Below are positions 32,934-44,970 of a stretch of DNA of 64,000 nt, piece after piece. Location of the stretch: positions 186,001 to 250,000 of the forward strand of contig JALIZF010001499.1 in the NCBI GenBank assembly GCA_029948255.1, given 5' to 3'. Under the pieces are notes generated by a model. The model did not search any database, was not told the DNA's origin, and saw only the letters and a program-made list of their open reading frames with translations. The DNA is from Telmatactis stephensoni. Taxonomy: Eukaryota; Cnidaria; Anthozoa; Actiniaria; Isophelliidae. Position numbers and translations under genes: made by a program. How positions within the stretch are numbered: position 1 is the first letter of the stretch; every line of letters starts with the position of its first letter.

Positions 32934-35900
32934 ATGGAGAGTTTAAGGGAATTCTTCATTCCAAAGCGATTCACTAAGGGCGGCTATGCTATAGTCATTC
33001 TATGCTCAGTTGCAGGAACGCTGGTTGGACTCGCAGCTGTATTAAGTGGACCAGCAGAGCGACAAGAGTTTCGCTGTATAAGTCGTAGCGACCTTACGGT
33101 AGACAAAGACTTTATGCAAGCAAAGTGTTACGACCAATATGATAAAATCTATAATTTATTTTCACCATTGTATTGGTTTGCATTTTTCTCGTTTTTATCC
33201 TATGGAGTTGTTTGCTTTTTGTATTCCATGTGTTGTGGAATATCTCGGCATCACAAAGTTGGACAATCACAATCAACTGATCCAAACAGCCCTCGTTCTA
33301 CAAGGAGAACAAAAAGACCTTGTCGATTATTCGTTTCCTATATGATTCATCTGGTGGTTCGCTTGTCGTTAGGAGTTTCCTTTGCAGCAATCTTGTATTT
33401 AATGGCTTCCAAATTTCCATCTGAATTTCACTGTAAGTGGGATTTATCAAAACTTCCAGCCAACGCAAGTATAACGCATGTTAATTCATCATTAGTCTTT
33501 ATTATTTGTCATAGTTCGGTGGCCAGAGAAAAAACTTATTGGTCTAAAACGATAATGGGCTTGCACACTGCTTTTGCGTGCCTTGTGTTTGGTGAAATGT
33601 TTTACCTTGTAATAAAAGCATTTCTTTCCAAAGAGTTCATATATGACTTTCTCCTGCGAGGGGAAAATACAGTGCCGCCGGATAAGACAGGGCGGCTGGA
33701 TATAGGTGAATCTACAGACGATATTGAGCCGACACATATTGACGAGGAAGAAAAATTCATTGACAATTTAAAGCAACGAATAATCAAAAGAACAAGAGAT
33801 CTTGAGCCACTGATTCCATTGAGTCCGGAAGAGAATGTCAACAGAAAGCCTGAGACAGTAGATGATATCTACATTGATCTTGTCATCTGCTCTGGTAGGG
33901 TGACGCATAATTTTCAAAATTTAAACGAGCGACATGAAATACAGGATGTATATCTGAGAAAACCAGAAAAGTCGGTCAACATCAACAATATACAAGAACT
34001 ATTTCTACCACTACGAACCTCTACCGATGGAGTAACATCGTATAGTAAAATTCTTATTGTTGGTCGTCCGGGAATTGGAAAATCTTTGTTGTGTACTAAG
34101 CTCATACGTGAGTGGGCTAAAAAGGAACTTCTAAAAAACACTACAAGAACATTCAAGTATGTATTTCTGTTTAGATTTAGACACTTGAATTCTGAGAAGA
34201 TGACTAAAATGTTGCTCAAACAATTGCTTAGCAGAAGGGAATATTCATCAGAATCGTCTTTGGATGACAAAGTTTTGCAATCAATTATCGACCATCCTGA
34301 CCAAACTCTGATTATTTTTGATGGTCTGGATGAATATACACATCGTAATACCTTATTAACTGATGAGTCAGACTATAGTCTAATTAATGGTGTAGATGAT
34401 GAGATGCCTGTTTCTGCCATTTATGTCAAACTTTTGAACGGCAAACTTCTTGATGGAGCTACGATTGTTACGACTACTAGGCCTCATGCTTCAAAATGTG
34501 TTAAAGGTCTTCCTTTCGACAGAGTTGTAGAAATATTGGGATTTACCCCACAAAAAGTGGAATCATACGTTAAAGAGTTCTACAAAAATGATCCAGCTGA
34601 TGCAGCAAACAAGATATGGCAGCATATATACAATAACATCAACCTCTTTTATCTATGTTACATTCCAGCGACATGTCGCATCGTATGTTATATACTGAAA
34701 TGTATAATCAACCCGGAAGCTGATCACCATTCAATTTTTTTACCAACCACCCTAACAGAAGTCTATAAAAAAGCATTAATTATTTTCATAAATAAGCTAC
34801 ACCCAGAGTATCGAGATGAAGTTGATTTTCACGAGGAGGAGGATTTTCCTCCATTTGTGAAAGACACATTAAGCAAACTTGGGTCGCTTGCAAGGAATGG
34901 AATTTGTGATGGCAGATTGATATTTGAAGAGAGTGAGGTACAAGGAATTACAGATTGTGGCTTATTGAACTGCATGCCAAGCCACACAAACCCAAGGCGT
35001 GGGTTTTCACAGTCATTTGAGTATTGTTTTCTTCATATGACACTGCAAGAATTCCTTGCAGCAAGAGATATCGTGAAGATGAATCCCGAAGAAATAATTA
35101 AGTTTATTGATGAGAATGCCTCAAATTCAAGCTGGCACCTCGTAATTCAGTTCATAGCAGGCTCTCTCAAAGGTAAGACGTATGGCGCACAAGTTACTAG
35201 TTGGCTTACACAAAGATACTGCAACTACTATCTAAGATTCCAAGGAACTAAAAATACTGATGACAAACCTTTGACTTTGCTGATGATAAAATGCCTCTAT
35301 GAACTTCACGATGAAAGTATTATGGAGGCAGCAACTTCCAGGGTTAAGCCCAGCGGCCCATGTCTTAGCCGTTCTAAGACGGAAATCAATTTGTCTGCCT
35401 GTGCAATAACACCTCTTGATTGCACCTCTATAGTCTATTGCTTGAAACATTTTGGAACTGAGCTAGACTATCTCGATTTGTCTTCCAATCGTTCACTTGG
35501 AGAGAGTGGGTGCTCTGAATTGGCCTTGTTGATCAAAGAAGGATGTCCAAAGAGTTTAAATTTGTCGAAGTCCAAGATCAATGCTCAGTGTATAAAAGCT
35601 TTACTTGAGGGAATTACTGACAAAGGTTGTCACCTCGATCGCTTGGATCTTACACAAAACGAGTTAAGAGATGAAGGTATATCATGCATGTGTCATGCAC
35701 TTAAAAATGAAAATTGTCAACTCACTAGGCTTTACCTCGAATGTAACAGCATACGAGATGAAGGCGTGTCATACTTATGTGATGCAATCAAACATAAGAA
35801 CTGCAAAATCTCTGTACTGGAACTTAAGGGCAACGAAATAACAGATAGTGGAGTATCAGATTTGTGCAATGCGATCCGGAATGAAAATTGTCCACTTACT

Positions 35901-36086
35901 ACTTTAGGACTCACTAAAAACCCCATCACAGATCTGAGTGTATTTTATCTGTACAACGTAATCAAGGAAGAACATTCACTTCAACATGTGGGCCTTGGAA
36001 CATTGCTGAAACGCGGACATCAAACTACTTTGATTTATAATAAACTATGGGAACGAAGGCTGACAAAGCCAATAAAGGAATACTAG
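32934..36086 (+). CDS. Four-pass membrane NACHT-LRR receptor (NLR), copy 2, intact
   Basis: A single uninterrupted 1050-residue ORF starts MESLREFFIPKRF. Membrane segments lie at about 18-38, 78-100, 134-157 and 205-231. Loop 1 carries Cys48 and Cys65, and loop 2 carries Cys167 and Cys192 with N-glycosylation sites (NAS, NSS). The basic linker 108-130 would be cytosolic. NACHT follows: Walker A GRPGIGKS at 377-384, Walker B IIFDGLDEY at about 460-468, TTTRP at 513-517, and the winged-helix FLHMTLQEFLAA at about 699-710. Ribonuclease-inhibitor-type LRRs span about 815-1010 (LDYLDLSSN, LDRLDLTQN, LTRLYLECN, ISVLELKGN). NLRs sense cellular danger or microbes and oligomerise through NACHT. The usual CARD/DEATH/PYD is absent; the four-pass module resembles pannexin/LRRC8 topology. 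No intron is seen. Confidence 0.92.
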   Translation: MESLREFFIPKRFTKGGYAIVILCSVAGTLVGLAAVLSGPAERQEFRCISRSDLTVDKDFMQAKCYDQYDKIYNLFSPLYWFAFFSFLSYGVVCFLYSMCCGISRHHKVGQSQSTDPNSPRSTRRTKRPCRLFVSYMIHLVVRLSLGVSFAAILYLMASKFPSEFHCKWDLSKLPANASITHVNSSLVFIICHSSVAREKTYWSKTIMGLHTAFACLVFGEMFYLVIKAFLSKEFIYDFLLRGENTVPPDKTGRLDIGESTDDIEPTHIDEEEKFIDNLKQRIIKRTRDLEPLIPLSPEENVNRKPETVDDIYIDLVICSGRVTHNFQNLNERHEIQDVYLRKPEKSVNINNIQELFLPLRTSTDGVTSYSKILIVGRPGIGKSLLCTKLIREWAKKELLKNTTRTFKYVFLFRFRHLNSEKMTKMLLKQLLSRREYSSESSLDDKVLQSIIDHPDQTLIIFDGLDEYTHRNTLLTDESDYSLINGVDDEMPVSAIYVKLLNGKLLDGATIVTTTRPHASKCVKGLPFDRVVEILGFTPQKVESYVKEFYKNDPADAANKIWQHIYNNINLFYLCYIPATCRIVCYILKCIINPEADHHSIFLPTTLTEVYKKALIIFINKLHPEYRDEVDFHEEEDFPPFVKDTLSKLGSLARNGICDGRLIFEESEVQGITDCGLLNCMPSHTNPRRGFSQSFEYCFLHMTLQEFLAARDIVKMNPEEIIKFIDENASNSSWHLVIQFIAGSLKGKTYGAQVTSWLTQRYCNYYLRFQGTKNTDDKPLTLLMIKCLYELHDESIMEAATSRVKPSGPCLSRSKTEINLSACAITPLDCTSIVYCLKHFGTELDYLDLSSNRSLGESGCSELALLIKEGCPKSLNLSKSKINAQCIKALLEGITDKGCHLDRLDLTQNELRDEGISCMCHALKNENCQLTRLYLECNSIRDEGVSYLCDAIKHKNCKISVLELKGNEITDSGVSDLCNAIRNENCPLTTLGLTKNPITDLSVFYLYNVIKEEHSLQHVGLGTLLKRGHQTTLIYNKLWERRLTKPIKEY

Positions 36087-36215
36087 GAGAGGAGATATCA
36101 TGAGAGCGGTGGAACGTGAATGCTAAACGTGAACCTTACATTGATACATTAATCAACAGATAGATAGATAACAACAGATGAAATTAGAGCATTAAAATTC
36201 GCTTTAATCACGGAG

Positions 36216-36343
36216 ACGCCATCTTGAACCAGATGTCTTTGTTTCTTACATAGAAACGAGATCAAGCGTGGTAATTTACCACGCTTGAACTCGCTCTATG
36301 TTAGAAACAAAGACGTCAACAATGCAAATTCAAGATGACGCCT
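36216..36343. repeat. Foldback in the 3' flank of NLR copy 2
   Basis: This is the counterpart of 24778-24905, just downstream of the NLR stop codon and with the same near-zero loop. Confidence 0.7.
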
Positions 36344-36422
36344 CGTGAATAAAGTGAATGGATTTAGAAAATTAGATATACCCCATCCAAGGAGGCTTGG
36401 AGGAAATGGCATGGTAGTCAGT

Positions 36423-36971
36423 ATAATAATAGGCTTTATTTCCAGAGGGTAAAACACATGACAGAAGTTTTACAAACACTGATAACTCTGTGGCCCTCAA
36501 AAACTACATATAAATATATAATCTACAGCTATGAATTTTGAAATTTAAAAACACTACTTAATAAATATATAAATATATAAAGGCGATTTGAAAATGTATT
36601 TTTCAAAACCACATATTAAAAACAACATTTCAAGATGTTATAAATAGAAAAAGTAAACAAAGATAAATTACAATTTTATGATATATCATATCATACTAAT
36701 ATAATGAATTAATGTTCAAATTTTATCAAAAAACATAGAATAATAAATGAATGAATAAATAAATGCTCAAATTCGTCATATATCGCAAATAAATAAATAA
36801 ATGCTCAAATTCGTCATATATCACAAATATTATGTTAAATGTTCAATTGGTTGGCTGCTTTTTGGTCTGTGAGAAGTTTTCTATAGAGACAGCTTTTAAA
36901 ACTGGACACCGATCCACTTTCTCTAACTTGGATACCAAGAGAGTTCCATTCTGTGATCGTTCTGACAGCGT
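36423..36971 (-). mobile_element. LINE 3' fragment in unit 2
   Basis: The segment is absent from unit 1 (compare about 24980). Its minus strand encodes RTITEWNSLGIQVRESGSVS and SSFKSCLYRKLL, the typical end of CR1/L2-like LINE ORF2, followed by an AT-rich 3' UTR with tandem AAATAAATGCTCAAATTCG-type units near 36750-36820. Confidence 0.75.
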
Positions 36972-38109
36972 AACTTAAAAAAATAAAACACTCCGAGCAT
37001 AAATCACAATAACTCGCGGATTTGCAATCCATGAGTTAAAAAGGAGAACGAGACACGTGCGACACGTTATGTGACATATTGCACCGCCTTTGAACTACTT
37101 TTAGACCTGATTTATGGTTGCGAACCGCTGGAGCTGAAAGTTTCAATATTTATCATACATTCGTTACAAGCGCAAGCCATGACTTCCTTCGAACCGGGTT
37201 CTAAAACTTTCTCAAATGCGGTTCAATACGTCCAATTTGGCTACACAGGGATTTATAGTTACGCACATTTTTTTGAAAGTGCACACGCCAGACTCAATCT
37301 CTTGGTTACGCTCTCCTGAACACTTTATTTAGATGAAACTGTCATTTAGCTATATGAAAGTATTGCTTGAATTACTTAGTGAGGTGATAATAGTTGAAAA
37401 TAAATTAAGTACTTGACTATCACTAACCGACCGGCATTCGACTGGAATACGCAAGGTCTTGAGTTCGAATCCCATCTAGAGCTCTGATATATTTTTCTAA
37501 GCCCATCGTTAGTGAGAGTCAAGTACTTAAATTATATCTCCAACTGTCATTTAGGTGTTTACAATTAGTGCACACAATATTCCATTAAAACTATATGTAC
37601 CCTTCTCTTACAAAGATTATACGTAGTGAGTCATGCCATGCGCGGCACTAGGTTTCGATCTAGGGACGGATCCTCTTCGTATAAAACCATGTCCATCAAA
37701 TATTAGGAGTTTAAAAGAGCGAGTGTGACTGCTAACTCGTTTATTAGACTTTGAACAAGAGTTAATTACAAGCTAAGCAAGGGTTCTTGGTAGAGTCGGA
37801 GTGGCTGTCGAAGGAGTTCCTTACTCGACCAATTTCCTTACTTAGGGCTGTACTTTCCAATCAACACTGAGTCGTACCCCAAACTTGCCTTGCTAGTTTG
37901 TACAAAGACTAAAGAGTGTGCGAGTGTAACAAATATCGACAGTCCTTAAATAACAACCAAACTAAATCTAATTTCCTGTTTACATCACGTTTGGAGTCAA
38001 ACAGAAACCACGTTGGTCTGTTTGGGTTATAGTGAGAGAGGGTGCGTCACACAGGATCAAAACAATACACAAATCCTACAATCAAAACGGTCAAGGTTAC
38101 AACACTCAA

Positions 38110-39115
38110 GACGAGACCGCTGGATCTTTCACCTAGGTCATGCAAGATAGAAAAATCGCCAATTGTGATAAAATGTCACAATAATCCCTTTACGATACCT
38201 AACAAAATGGTATAAATTTTGAAAGCATTCGATTTAATTTTGATGATTTATGAGACGATTTTAGATTCTGGCGACGAGAGCTTGTTTTGGCGGGTCATAA
38301 AGGACGATTTTGAAGGGGCTCGAAATACTACAAAATCGTTATATCTTACAAAGTTTTCTAAGATTTTCAGTTAAAAGGCATGCCTGCTATACGTTGAAAT
38401 TATTAGCAGCGAGAAATTTAGAAAGTAAAATATTTTTCTGCATATTTAGTTCAACCCATTTTCAACCCATTCTAATGAGAGGCAAAATTATGAATTTTCG
38501 AGGCCCCCAAAACCCAATTGGTACATGTACTGGCAACAAAAATCCATATGCAACAAATCAACTATTATCTGACCTTCAATTGGGTGAAATAAAATTTTTG
38601 GGCACTTCAATTCCAAATTTTCTACAGCGCCAAACTTTCGTGCTACTTTCACCATTCGTTTGATCTTTCGATCTAAAAATAGTATCATGAGATTGACAAG
38701 TCGCCTTTGAAAACAATTCAAAATCTGGACTTCGTAGCCAACATCTCATCGTCTTCAAACAAGCTAACCCATATACACAATGGTTATCAAGGTTTAAATT
38801 TATTTAAGAAGAAATAAAAATCATATTTAGTAAGTTACGGACGTCGGACGAGTTGCATTCTTTGCCGTTTCGGTCCGTGCCGAAGAATCGAAAATGTAAA
38901 CAAGTTCAAAAATACCTGCAAGGATGATGAATTTGCTACAATGCAAACATAAAATCATCTAATATTATTAGATTTCTACCTTATAAAGCTTGAGAGACCC
39001 ATACCATCAGAAAATCCGCGCATGCAGTGAGTGGAGTTTGGTCACTTGGTTGATACTTCCGCATATTCGCTGGTAAACAACAAACTAATTACCAGGACAA
39101 CACAGGAAGCCCATT
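38110..39115. repeat. Left terminal inverted repeat of the TTAA transposon
   Basis: 1006 bp, reverse-complement match of 45211-46175 plus 47358-47399. Short open frames in it are mirrored exactly in the right arm and are not genes. The inner end is ACACAGGAAGCCCATT, a motif also found at the ends of other elements here. Confidence 0.85.
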
Positions 39116-39590
39116 TGAGGAGATATTCATTCATTCATTTGTTCAGTCATGGTTAATAGAGGGGAATGGTTAGGAAGCCTTTTGTTACATTTCTTTGTTC
39201 TAGTCTGGATGTTGAACTGGTCTTGACCGTGCACAAAGTTTGTTTAAATTCATTAGAAAATGGCTATATGAATGGACCGAAATGTTGTCTATTGGATTAT
39301 TTATTGAAATATTCAAATATGATTAATTTTGAACTAGAATACATCGAACAAGCAGCGGAAAAGAAACATTTGGGTTCAGTTGCTCAACCATGGCAATTAA
39401 GGCGAAACAATGAAAAAAATAAAAGATTTGTGCACGGTCACGGTTGAAAAAAATGAACAAAGACATAACAAAAGGCTTCCTAACCAGTCCCCTCTATTAA
39501 CTATGGTTCAGTCAGTCAGTCAGTCAGTCAGTCATTTATTTATTCAATTATTAATTTATTTAATTATTAATTTATTCAATCATTCATTCA

Positions 39591-39733
<143 letters not shown>

Positions 39734-39885
39734 TAAGTCTAAGTCTCATCAGCAATAGCTTTTACGACAAGAACAAAATCGCACTAACTCCTTGATTAAT
39801 GCGACGTAAGGCTCTTTACGATGAATTTTTATCTGGTTCACTTCTAGGTCAAAATACTCGCACATTGTGCGTAGTACTGACACGC

Positions 39886-41753
39886 TTAGCTGTTTACTGA
39901 GTTTGTTTGATATGACCATGCTGCAAACGTTGTAGGTGTTGTACACGATATGGGATGCTTTAGTTGAACATGGTTTAAGATGCTTTCACGGGCATCCGCG
40001 TAGTTTTGTTCTTCATCTGCTGCCAATTCATCGTCTACAGCAGGGTCTTGGGCGTCCCCCGCCTTTACACTTTTTATTTTTGCTGCCTTCCTGGAAAAAT
40101 AAGATTTGATTTGCTGGGGGGTCAGGAACTCATCGACAGTGAAGAGTCTTTTGCCCTCAGAATCTTTAGAGTAACGCATGTCATGTGAAACGGTATCTGG
40201 ATCGGCTTTGTGCCCTGTTTCTTGGCCGATTTCAAATTTACTGTCCAAGTAGTTTTTTTGTCTTGAAGAAAAACGAATTGATCTGCTTGGTGACTTTAAA
40301 GCCCAACCAGGTGGCAAAATTATTGGATCTTCTATTTTCTCTAGTATCTCGGCAGTTTTGAAATGGGGTTTTGCACTGGCGCCTTCGTTAAGTTTGGCCG
40401 CATACAAAACTTTGGCTTTATCCATTAACGTTTCCCTCTCTGGAGCTAGTTGGCACTTCCCTACCAAAAGATGTTTTTCAAGACCCGTGTAACGTTGGTA
40501 TTGTTTGGTACAACCAGAATTGGGACAAGGAAATAAGGCATACTCTTCTTGGCCATCGGGGACTGCGCATTCCTTCTGCATAGACTTTGACTGTTCTTTG
40601 TTCGCTTTTCTTGTGGGAGTAATATCCACAAAGTCTCCAGGAAAAAACTGGACTTAGCTCCGGGCCTACGATTAAAAATATCCATCATAAATGTTAATTA
40701 AAGAAACTTGTTGTGTTTCATGTGTGGTATGTATGGTTTACATATCTGAATTATTTTACCTTGCAAAGTTTTTCGTGTTACTAGCTTTCCTTTTCCTACT
40801 TTATACGCCCGCCATGTGACTATACCATCTTCAGAGAAAGAGAAGTTGTTAAGAAAGCTGATACCATCCCACTTGGAACTAATAACGATAGTTGGTGGAG
40901 GGCTTGCATCGACTACAGCAACTCTAACACCCTTGATACCACCATAAGAAAGGATAGCCTCTTTGAAGTAGTACACTGTTTTCACATCATGGCCCTGGTT
41001 GACATATCTCCTTACATGTGCCTTGACAACTGCTGCCTTTCTATCGCAAGGACCCTTTCCTCCTTGAGGATCGCTGAAGTCTACCCTAGAGACCCTAATC
41101 CCCGTCAGATCTTTCATTTGTTGACAGCTGGTTAGCATGAGCGCACTGTGGTAACAGCCAGCATTGTCTTGGCGTAGATAAGCTTTAGACAGATGTGAAT
41201 TTTCGTGTTTCATTGTCTTCAAGGTGTGTGCAAGAATCCGGATGACATCAATACTGTCTTGGGAACAGTTCTGTGCTATGTGGATGAATGCTTGTTGCTT
41301 CATCGCTTCTCCTACTTTAACGACAGCCACGCTGATGTGCCACGATATGCCCCTTTTGGCAAACCAGTCGGTTTGAGTTTCTCTATACCTGAGGGGTAGT
41401 AGCTTCATAGTCCAGTCCTGGGTAAACACAGAGTTGTCATCAAGGCAGTTTTCAAGAACATGCGTGCGGGACATATCTTGTCTAATACTTCTCAACTGAT
41501 GCGACTTCCGAGCACGAATAGCTTGTGTTGCTTGTTGGTATGAGTACATTAGGTCATCATGTTCATCACTTGGTAGTTCAGATGACAACAGAATTTTCTC
41601 TAACTTTGAAAGTGCAGCTTTTAAGGCTTCACATCGTTCGCAGAGTTGACGGTGATCATGTGCGCAGGTTGTTATTAAGTTGGTGTCTTTGTTGTCACTG
41701 AGGGCGTAAGTGCTGCAGTGATCAGCAACCTCTGATTCCTCTGCAATGTGCAT
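39886..41753 (-). CDS. Transposase-like gene of the TTAA transposon (main exons)
   Basis: Two long minus-strand frames, 41753-40698 and about 40640-39886, belong together. The first starts at an acceptor (TTTTCAG before ATG at 41753). It contains VFTQDWTMKLLPLRYRETQ, LRQDNAGCYHSALMLTSCQQ and DFSDPQGGKGPCDRKAAVVK. These acidic residues look like a DDE/D-type nuclease core, though I cannot assign the triad. A donor CAAG|GTAAAA lies at 40760. The second frame has a zinc-finger-like CPNSGCTKQYQRYTGLEKHLLVGKC and an acidic tail. I recognise this protein type as repeated in cnidarian genomes but cannot name a superfamily. No stop interrupts either frame; the junction between them was not resolved. 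Confidence 0.6.
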
Positions 41754-42034
41754 CTGAAAACAATTGTAAAAACAAAATTAACATAATCAAATAAGAGAAA
41801 GGAAATAAGGTAGAAAGAAGGGCCCGCAGTAATTGGCTCTGATGTTGCGGCCACCCTGCCATTTCATATATATCTTGAATATTCGTTTGTATACTTATTT
41901 ATTTATTTATCAATTTATTTTCGTTGGTTTTTATTCTGGTGAAGCTCTATTCTGATTAATTGGTGTCGCTGTGTACTTGCGAGATGCAAGTCCTGTGGCG
42001 TATAAACGCAGCCTATGACCCGCTCACCATATGA

Positions 42035-42107
42035 GTCACCCATAGCTCAGTGGCTAGAGCATCCAACCGGTAATTGGAGGGTCGTGGGTTCGATTCCCGC
42101 TGGGGAC
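42035..42107 (+). tRNA. tRNA-Thr(GGT)-like sequence
   Basis: Box A TAGCTCAGTGG and box B GGTTCGATTCC match consensus. The anticodon stem TCCAA/TTGGA encloses CCGGTAA, giving anticodon GGT. The 3' acceptor TGGGGAC would pair with GTCCCCA, but the 5' side reads GTCACCCA, with one extra or changed base. A T-run follows at about 42112. Because it lies inside a transposon, it is more likely a pseudogene or SINE relic than a working tRNA. Confidence 0.5.
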
Positions 42108-42830
42108 TCGGATTTTTTTCCGAATAGTTCAATCTTACACAAGTTATTATATCCATTTCGAAGCTCATAAATTAAATTAAATTATATGAAAGAAAGAAAG
42201 AGAAAGAAGGGAAGAGGAAGAAGGAAACGATTAACTGAGAGAAAGAAACAACAATCTCGTACAAAAAACAAAAACAAACAAACAAACAACAATCTATGGC
42301 CCTGTTCACACTACAGTTCTAGACCGATCTGAGTTCGATCCAGCTTGAAGCGATGTATTATACTGGATCGATCTCAGATCGATCTAATGCTGTACGTTTG
42401 AACGTACAGGGCCTTTATTTATAGACGGAAGCCAATTTGGCTTTCGCTAATCTTCAATAAGGCCGTCTTTGCTCTCACACTTACTACCTCTACATGAAAT
42501 ATTTTACAACACTCAACTCACATGCTGAGAGAGGGTCAGAGAGGAAAAACCGGAGAACCCGGAGAAAAAACCCTCGTGACATGGTAGAGAACAACACATC
42601 AAACAAACTCAGTTCATTCATGATCCAGTGACCGAGCTGGATCAGCGGTGAATGGCCTGCGCTCTCACCGCTCGGCCATCCATGCAACCCAATGTATCAT
42701 GCATAACTACTAAAATGACTACTTTATATGTACTGAATGCTGATCTAAATCAAAGATAACCATTTTTCTGATGGAAGGCAAATTTGCACACATGATAGTA
42801 GCAGCTTGTTTGTTCAAATTAATATTGTTC

Positions 42831-43422
42831 AATGGGGCGCGCGCCGTGATGATTCCCATCTGTGCTATTTTTAGTAACCGGATGCAGTTTAATTTTCGTC
42901 TTACCCCACTCCCGTGCGTCAGAAAATTGAACAAGTGGAATTTCGCGATTTGAGCTTCATAAAATCACACAATCGATACCAAATTTATTCTAGATTCCAC
43001 GAAAAAGCCATCTGATGTCCAATTAACAATTTACATCAACAAATTATAAAAACAAACGAGTTTTTCTCATCTAAATGAGCGAAAAATTTTGAATAAACTT
43101 AAGAGCGTGCTCGATGGCGTGTAGCGCGCGCATTTCCGCTAAAATTTCTTTCAAAACACAACAAAATCCTTGACGCTTTTGCCTTGTTTCTCATCAAAAT
43201 CGTTCCTTTGTAATCAGAAAGTACACACTTTTGATGGTAGATAATATGAACAGCAACAGTTTTAAGAAAACTTTGATTTTAACGCTGTTTTTGAAAACTC
43301 AAAGTTCTCTGGTTCCGGAAGTGTCAAATTATGACGCACGGGAGTAGGGTAAAACGAGAATTAATCTGCATCCGGTTACTAAAAATAGCACAGATGGGAA
43401 TCATCACGGCGCGCGCCCCATT
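42831..43422. mobile_element. Foldback element inside the TTAA transposon
   Basis: Arms of about 90 bp (42831-42919 and 43333-43422) begin AATGGGGCGCGCGCCGTGAT and are near-perfect complements. The interior of about 410 bp has no gene. It lies between transposase-like exons and so may be in an intron. Confidence 0.75.
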
Positions 43423-43456
43423 AACAAGTTTCCCTCTCTTATTTATGCTCTCTTAC

Positions 43457-44091
43457 TTGTTTTGACATAACACTTACGAGAGCCAACAGGGACTAAAACA
43501 TTAGTGATGAAATACAAGTGTTTGGATTGTTGCATTGATATTCCTCGATCTCCTTTTGGTGGCCGCGCTCTATGACTATGACCAGCCCACTTAATAGGAC
43601 ATAAACAGCTTTTTCTATTACAACGCCACCTAACACCAAACAGATCGCGGTGTCTTGGACAAATGATGAGCTCGGATTTACGTTCTTCAAACTCATCAAA
43701 TATACCTATTAAGTAAAAAAGTAACTTTTTAGCTGAATGAACGCACCAAATATATGCATGGCATAAAGAAAACAGTATTAGTGCCGTTCTCAATAAATCT
43801 GCCTGTTTACCTACCTGCTCGAGCCAAAAGCAGCTTTGGTTCAGTGTTCAGAGTTGAATCTGATACTGATATTAGCTTCAAGTAGCCGGTGATTTCTCTG
43901 TCACACCTACTGACTGGAATGCAAGCAGTGTTTGCAGGGTTGAAGGTACTTGGACCACAACTTCCTCCAACAAGCTTAGAATATGAACACACGGATATAT
44001 TGTTTACAGGGCACTGATTTTGATTAAAGAGAAACATGGCACTAGCTAGTTCGTGATTGGCACGGATTTCAAAAACGAATGTAGGTTTCAC
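43457..44091 (-). CDS. Upstream exons of the TTAA-transposon gene
   Basis: Two minus-strand exons fit in phase. The first ends at 43816 (...LLLARA, split Gly codon, GTAGGT donor). The second spans 43705-43457 (TTAATAG acceptor, GTAAGA donor). The second reads IFDEFEERKSELIICPRHRD, LFGVRWRCNRKSCLCPIKWA and ends CYVKTSK. The CPRHRDxFGxxWR with clustered Cys/His looks like a zinc-binding domain that I associate with the same cnidarian transposon proteins. No ATG is seen before KPTFVFEIRANHE, so the first exon may start upstream. The link to the exon at 41753 is out of phase, implying at least one unseen exon. Confidence 0.5.
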
Positions 44092-44206
44092 TTAGTAGTT
44101 CCTTGTTCACGTGCGCCTTTGATTTCCAGATAAGCGCACAAGTTTCATCCTATTCTCTTCTATCCTAAGAAACTAAAACAAATATTACGTAATTTGTAAT
44201 TATAAG

Positions 44207-44970
44207 TAATAGCATGGCTATGAGGTTGATTAGTGATTAAATGTACCCGAAGCCGAGGGAGGTTTAGTGGAAGTTTTAGTGGACTTTTACTAAACCTCCC
44301 GAGGCTGAGGGGACATTTAATCACTAATCAACCGAAATAGCCATGCTATTACTTTGTAATAGTATGGTTGCCGAGGAAGTATATGGGAAAACTAGAACGA
44401 TTTGGACCATGTAACAAGTTACAAACGAATAAATTAAAAGTGCTGTTATTACTCTAGGGAACTCTATTTAGACACTATCACTCAACCAGAACAGTACAAA
44501 ACTAGTGCAAGAAAGTCCAAACACAAAGAAAACAATGCCTCATTACAACTGCACTTGTCTGACTAGTTATTTATATTCACCAAATAGATCTAATATTTTA
44601 TGCTTTTAGTGTTTGCACTTTACTGCATTTTAGTATAAAAAGAGCATGCTCAATAGTATTGTAATCCATCCCACATGGTTTAGACTACACTGAAAGGTGA
44701 CTTGAAGCTAATTTGCATAATTCAAGTACTGCTAGCTGCGGATGTGTCCTCAAGAAATTTCTCAGGGACGTATCCATAGCTGGACCTCTTGCATAAACAT
44801 GAGGTACGATTAGTTACCAATCGTACCTCATGTTTTATGCATTAGGTACGATTAGTTACTAATCGTACCTCATGCTTATGCATGAGGTTCGATTAGTAGC
44901 AGTGAGGGGGGCATTTAGCCATTAAATGCTCCTCTCGGAACAATAGAATCCGAGGCAGCCATGCTATTAT
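44207..44970. mobile_element. Palindrome-rich element with TAATAGCATGGCT ends
   Basis: The ends TAATAGCATGGCT and AGCCATGCTATTA are inverted. Inside are a 147-bp palindrome (44207-44353) and clustered copies of GAGGTACGATTAGTTAC and its complement (about 44800-44895). No coding sequence. Confidence 0.65.

Noticed and set aside
38310..38663. 117-codon frame, mirrored at 45663-46016
   Set aside because: It lies in the terminal inverted repeats; both copies are identical because the arms are, and no domain is visible.
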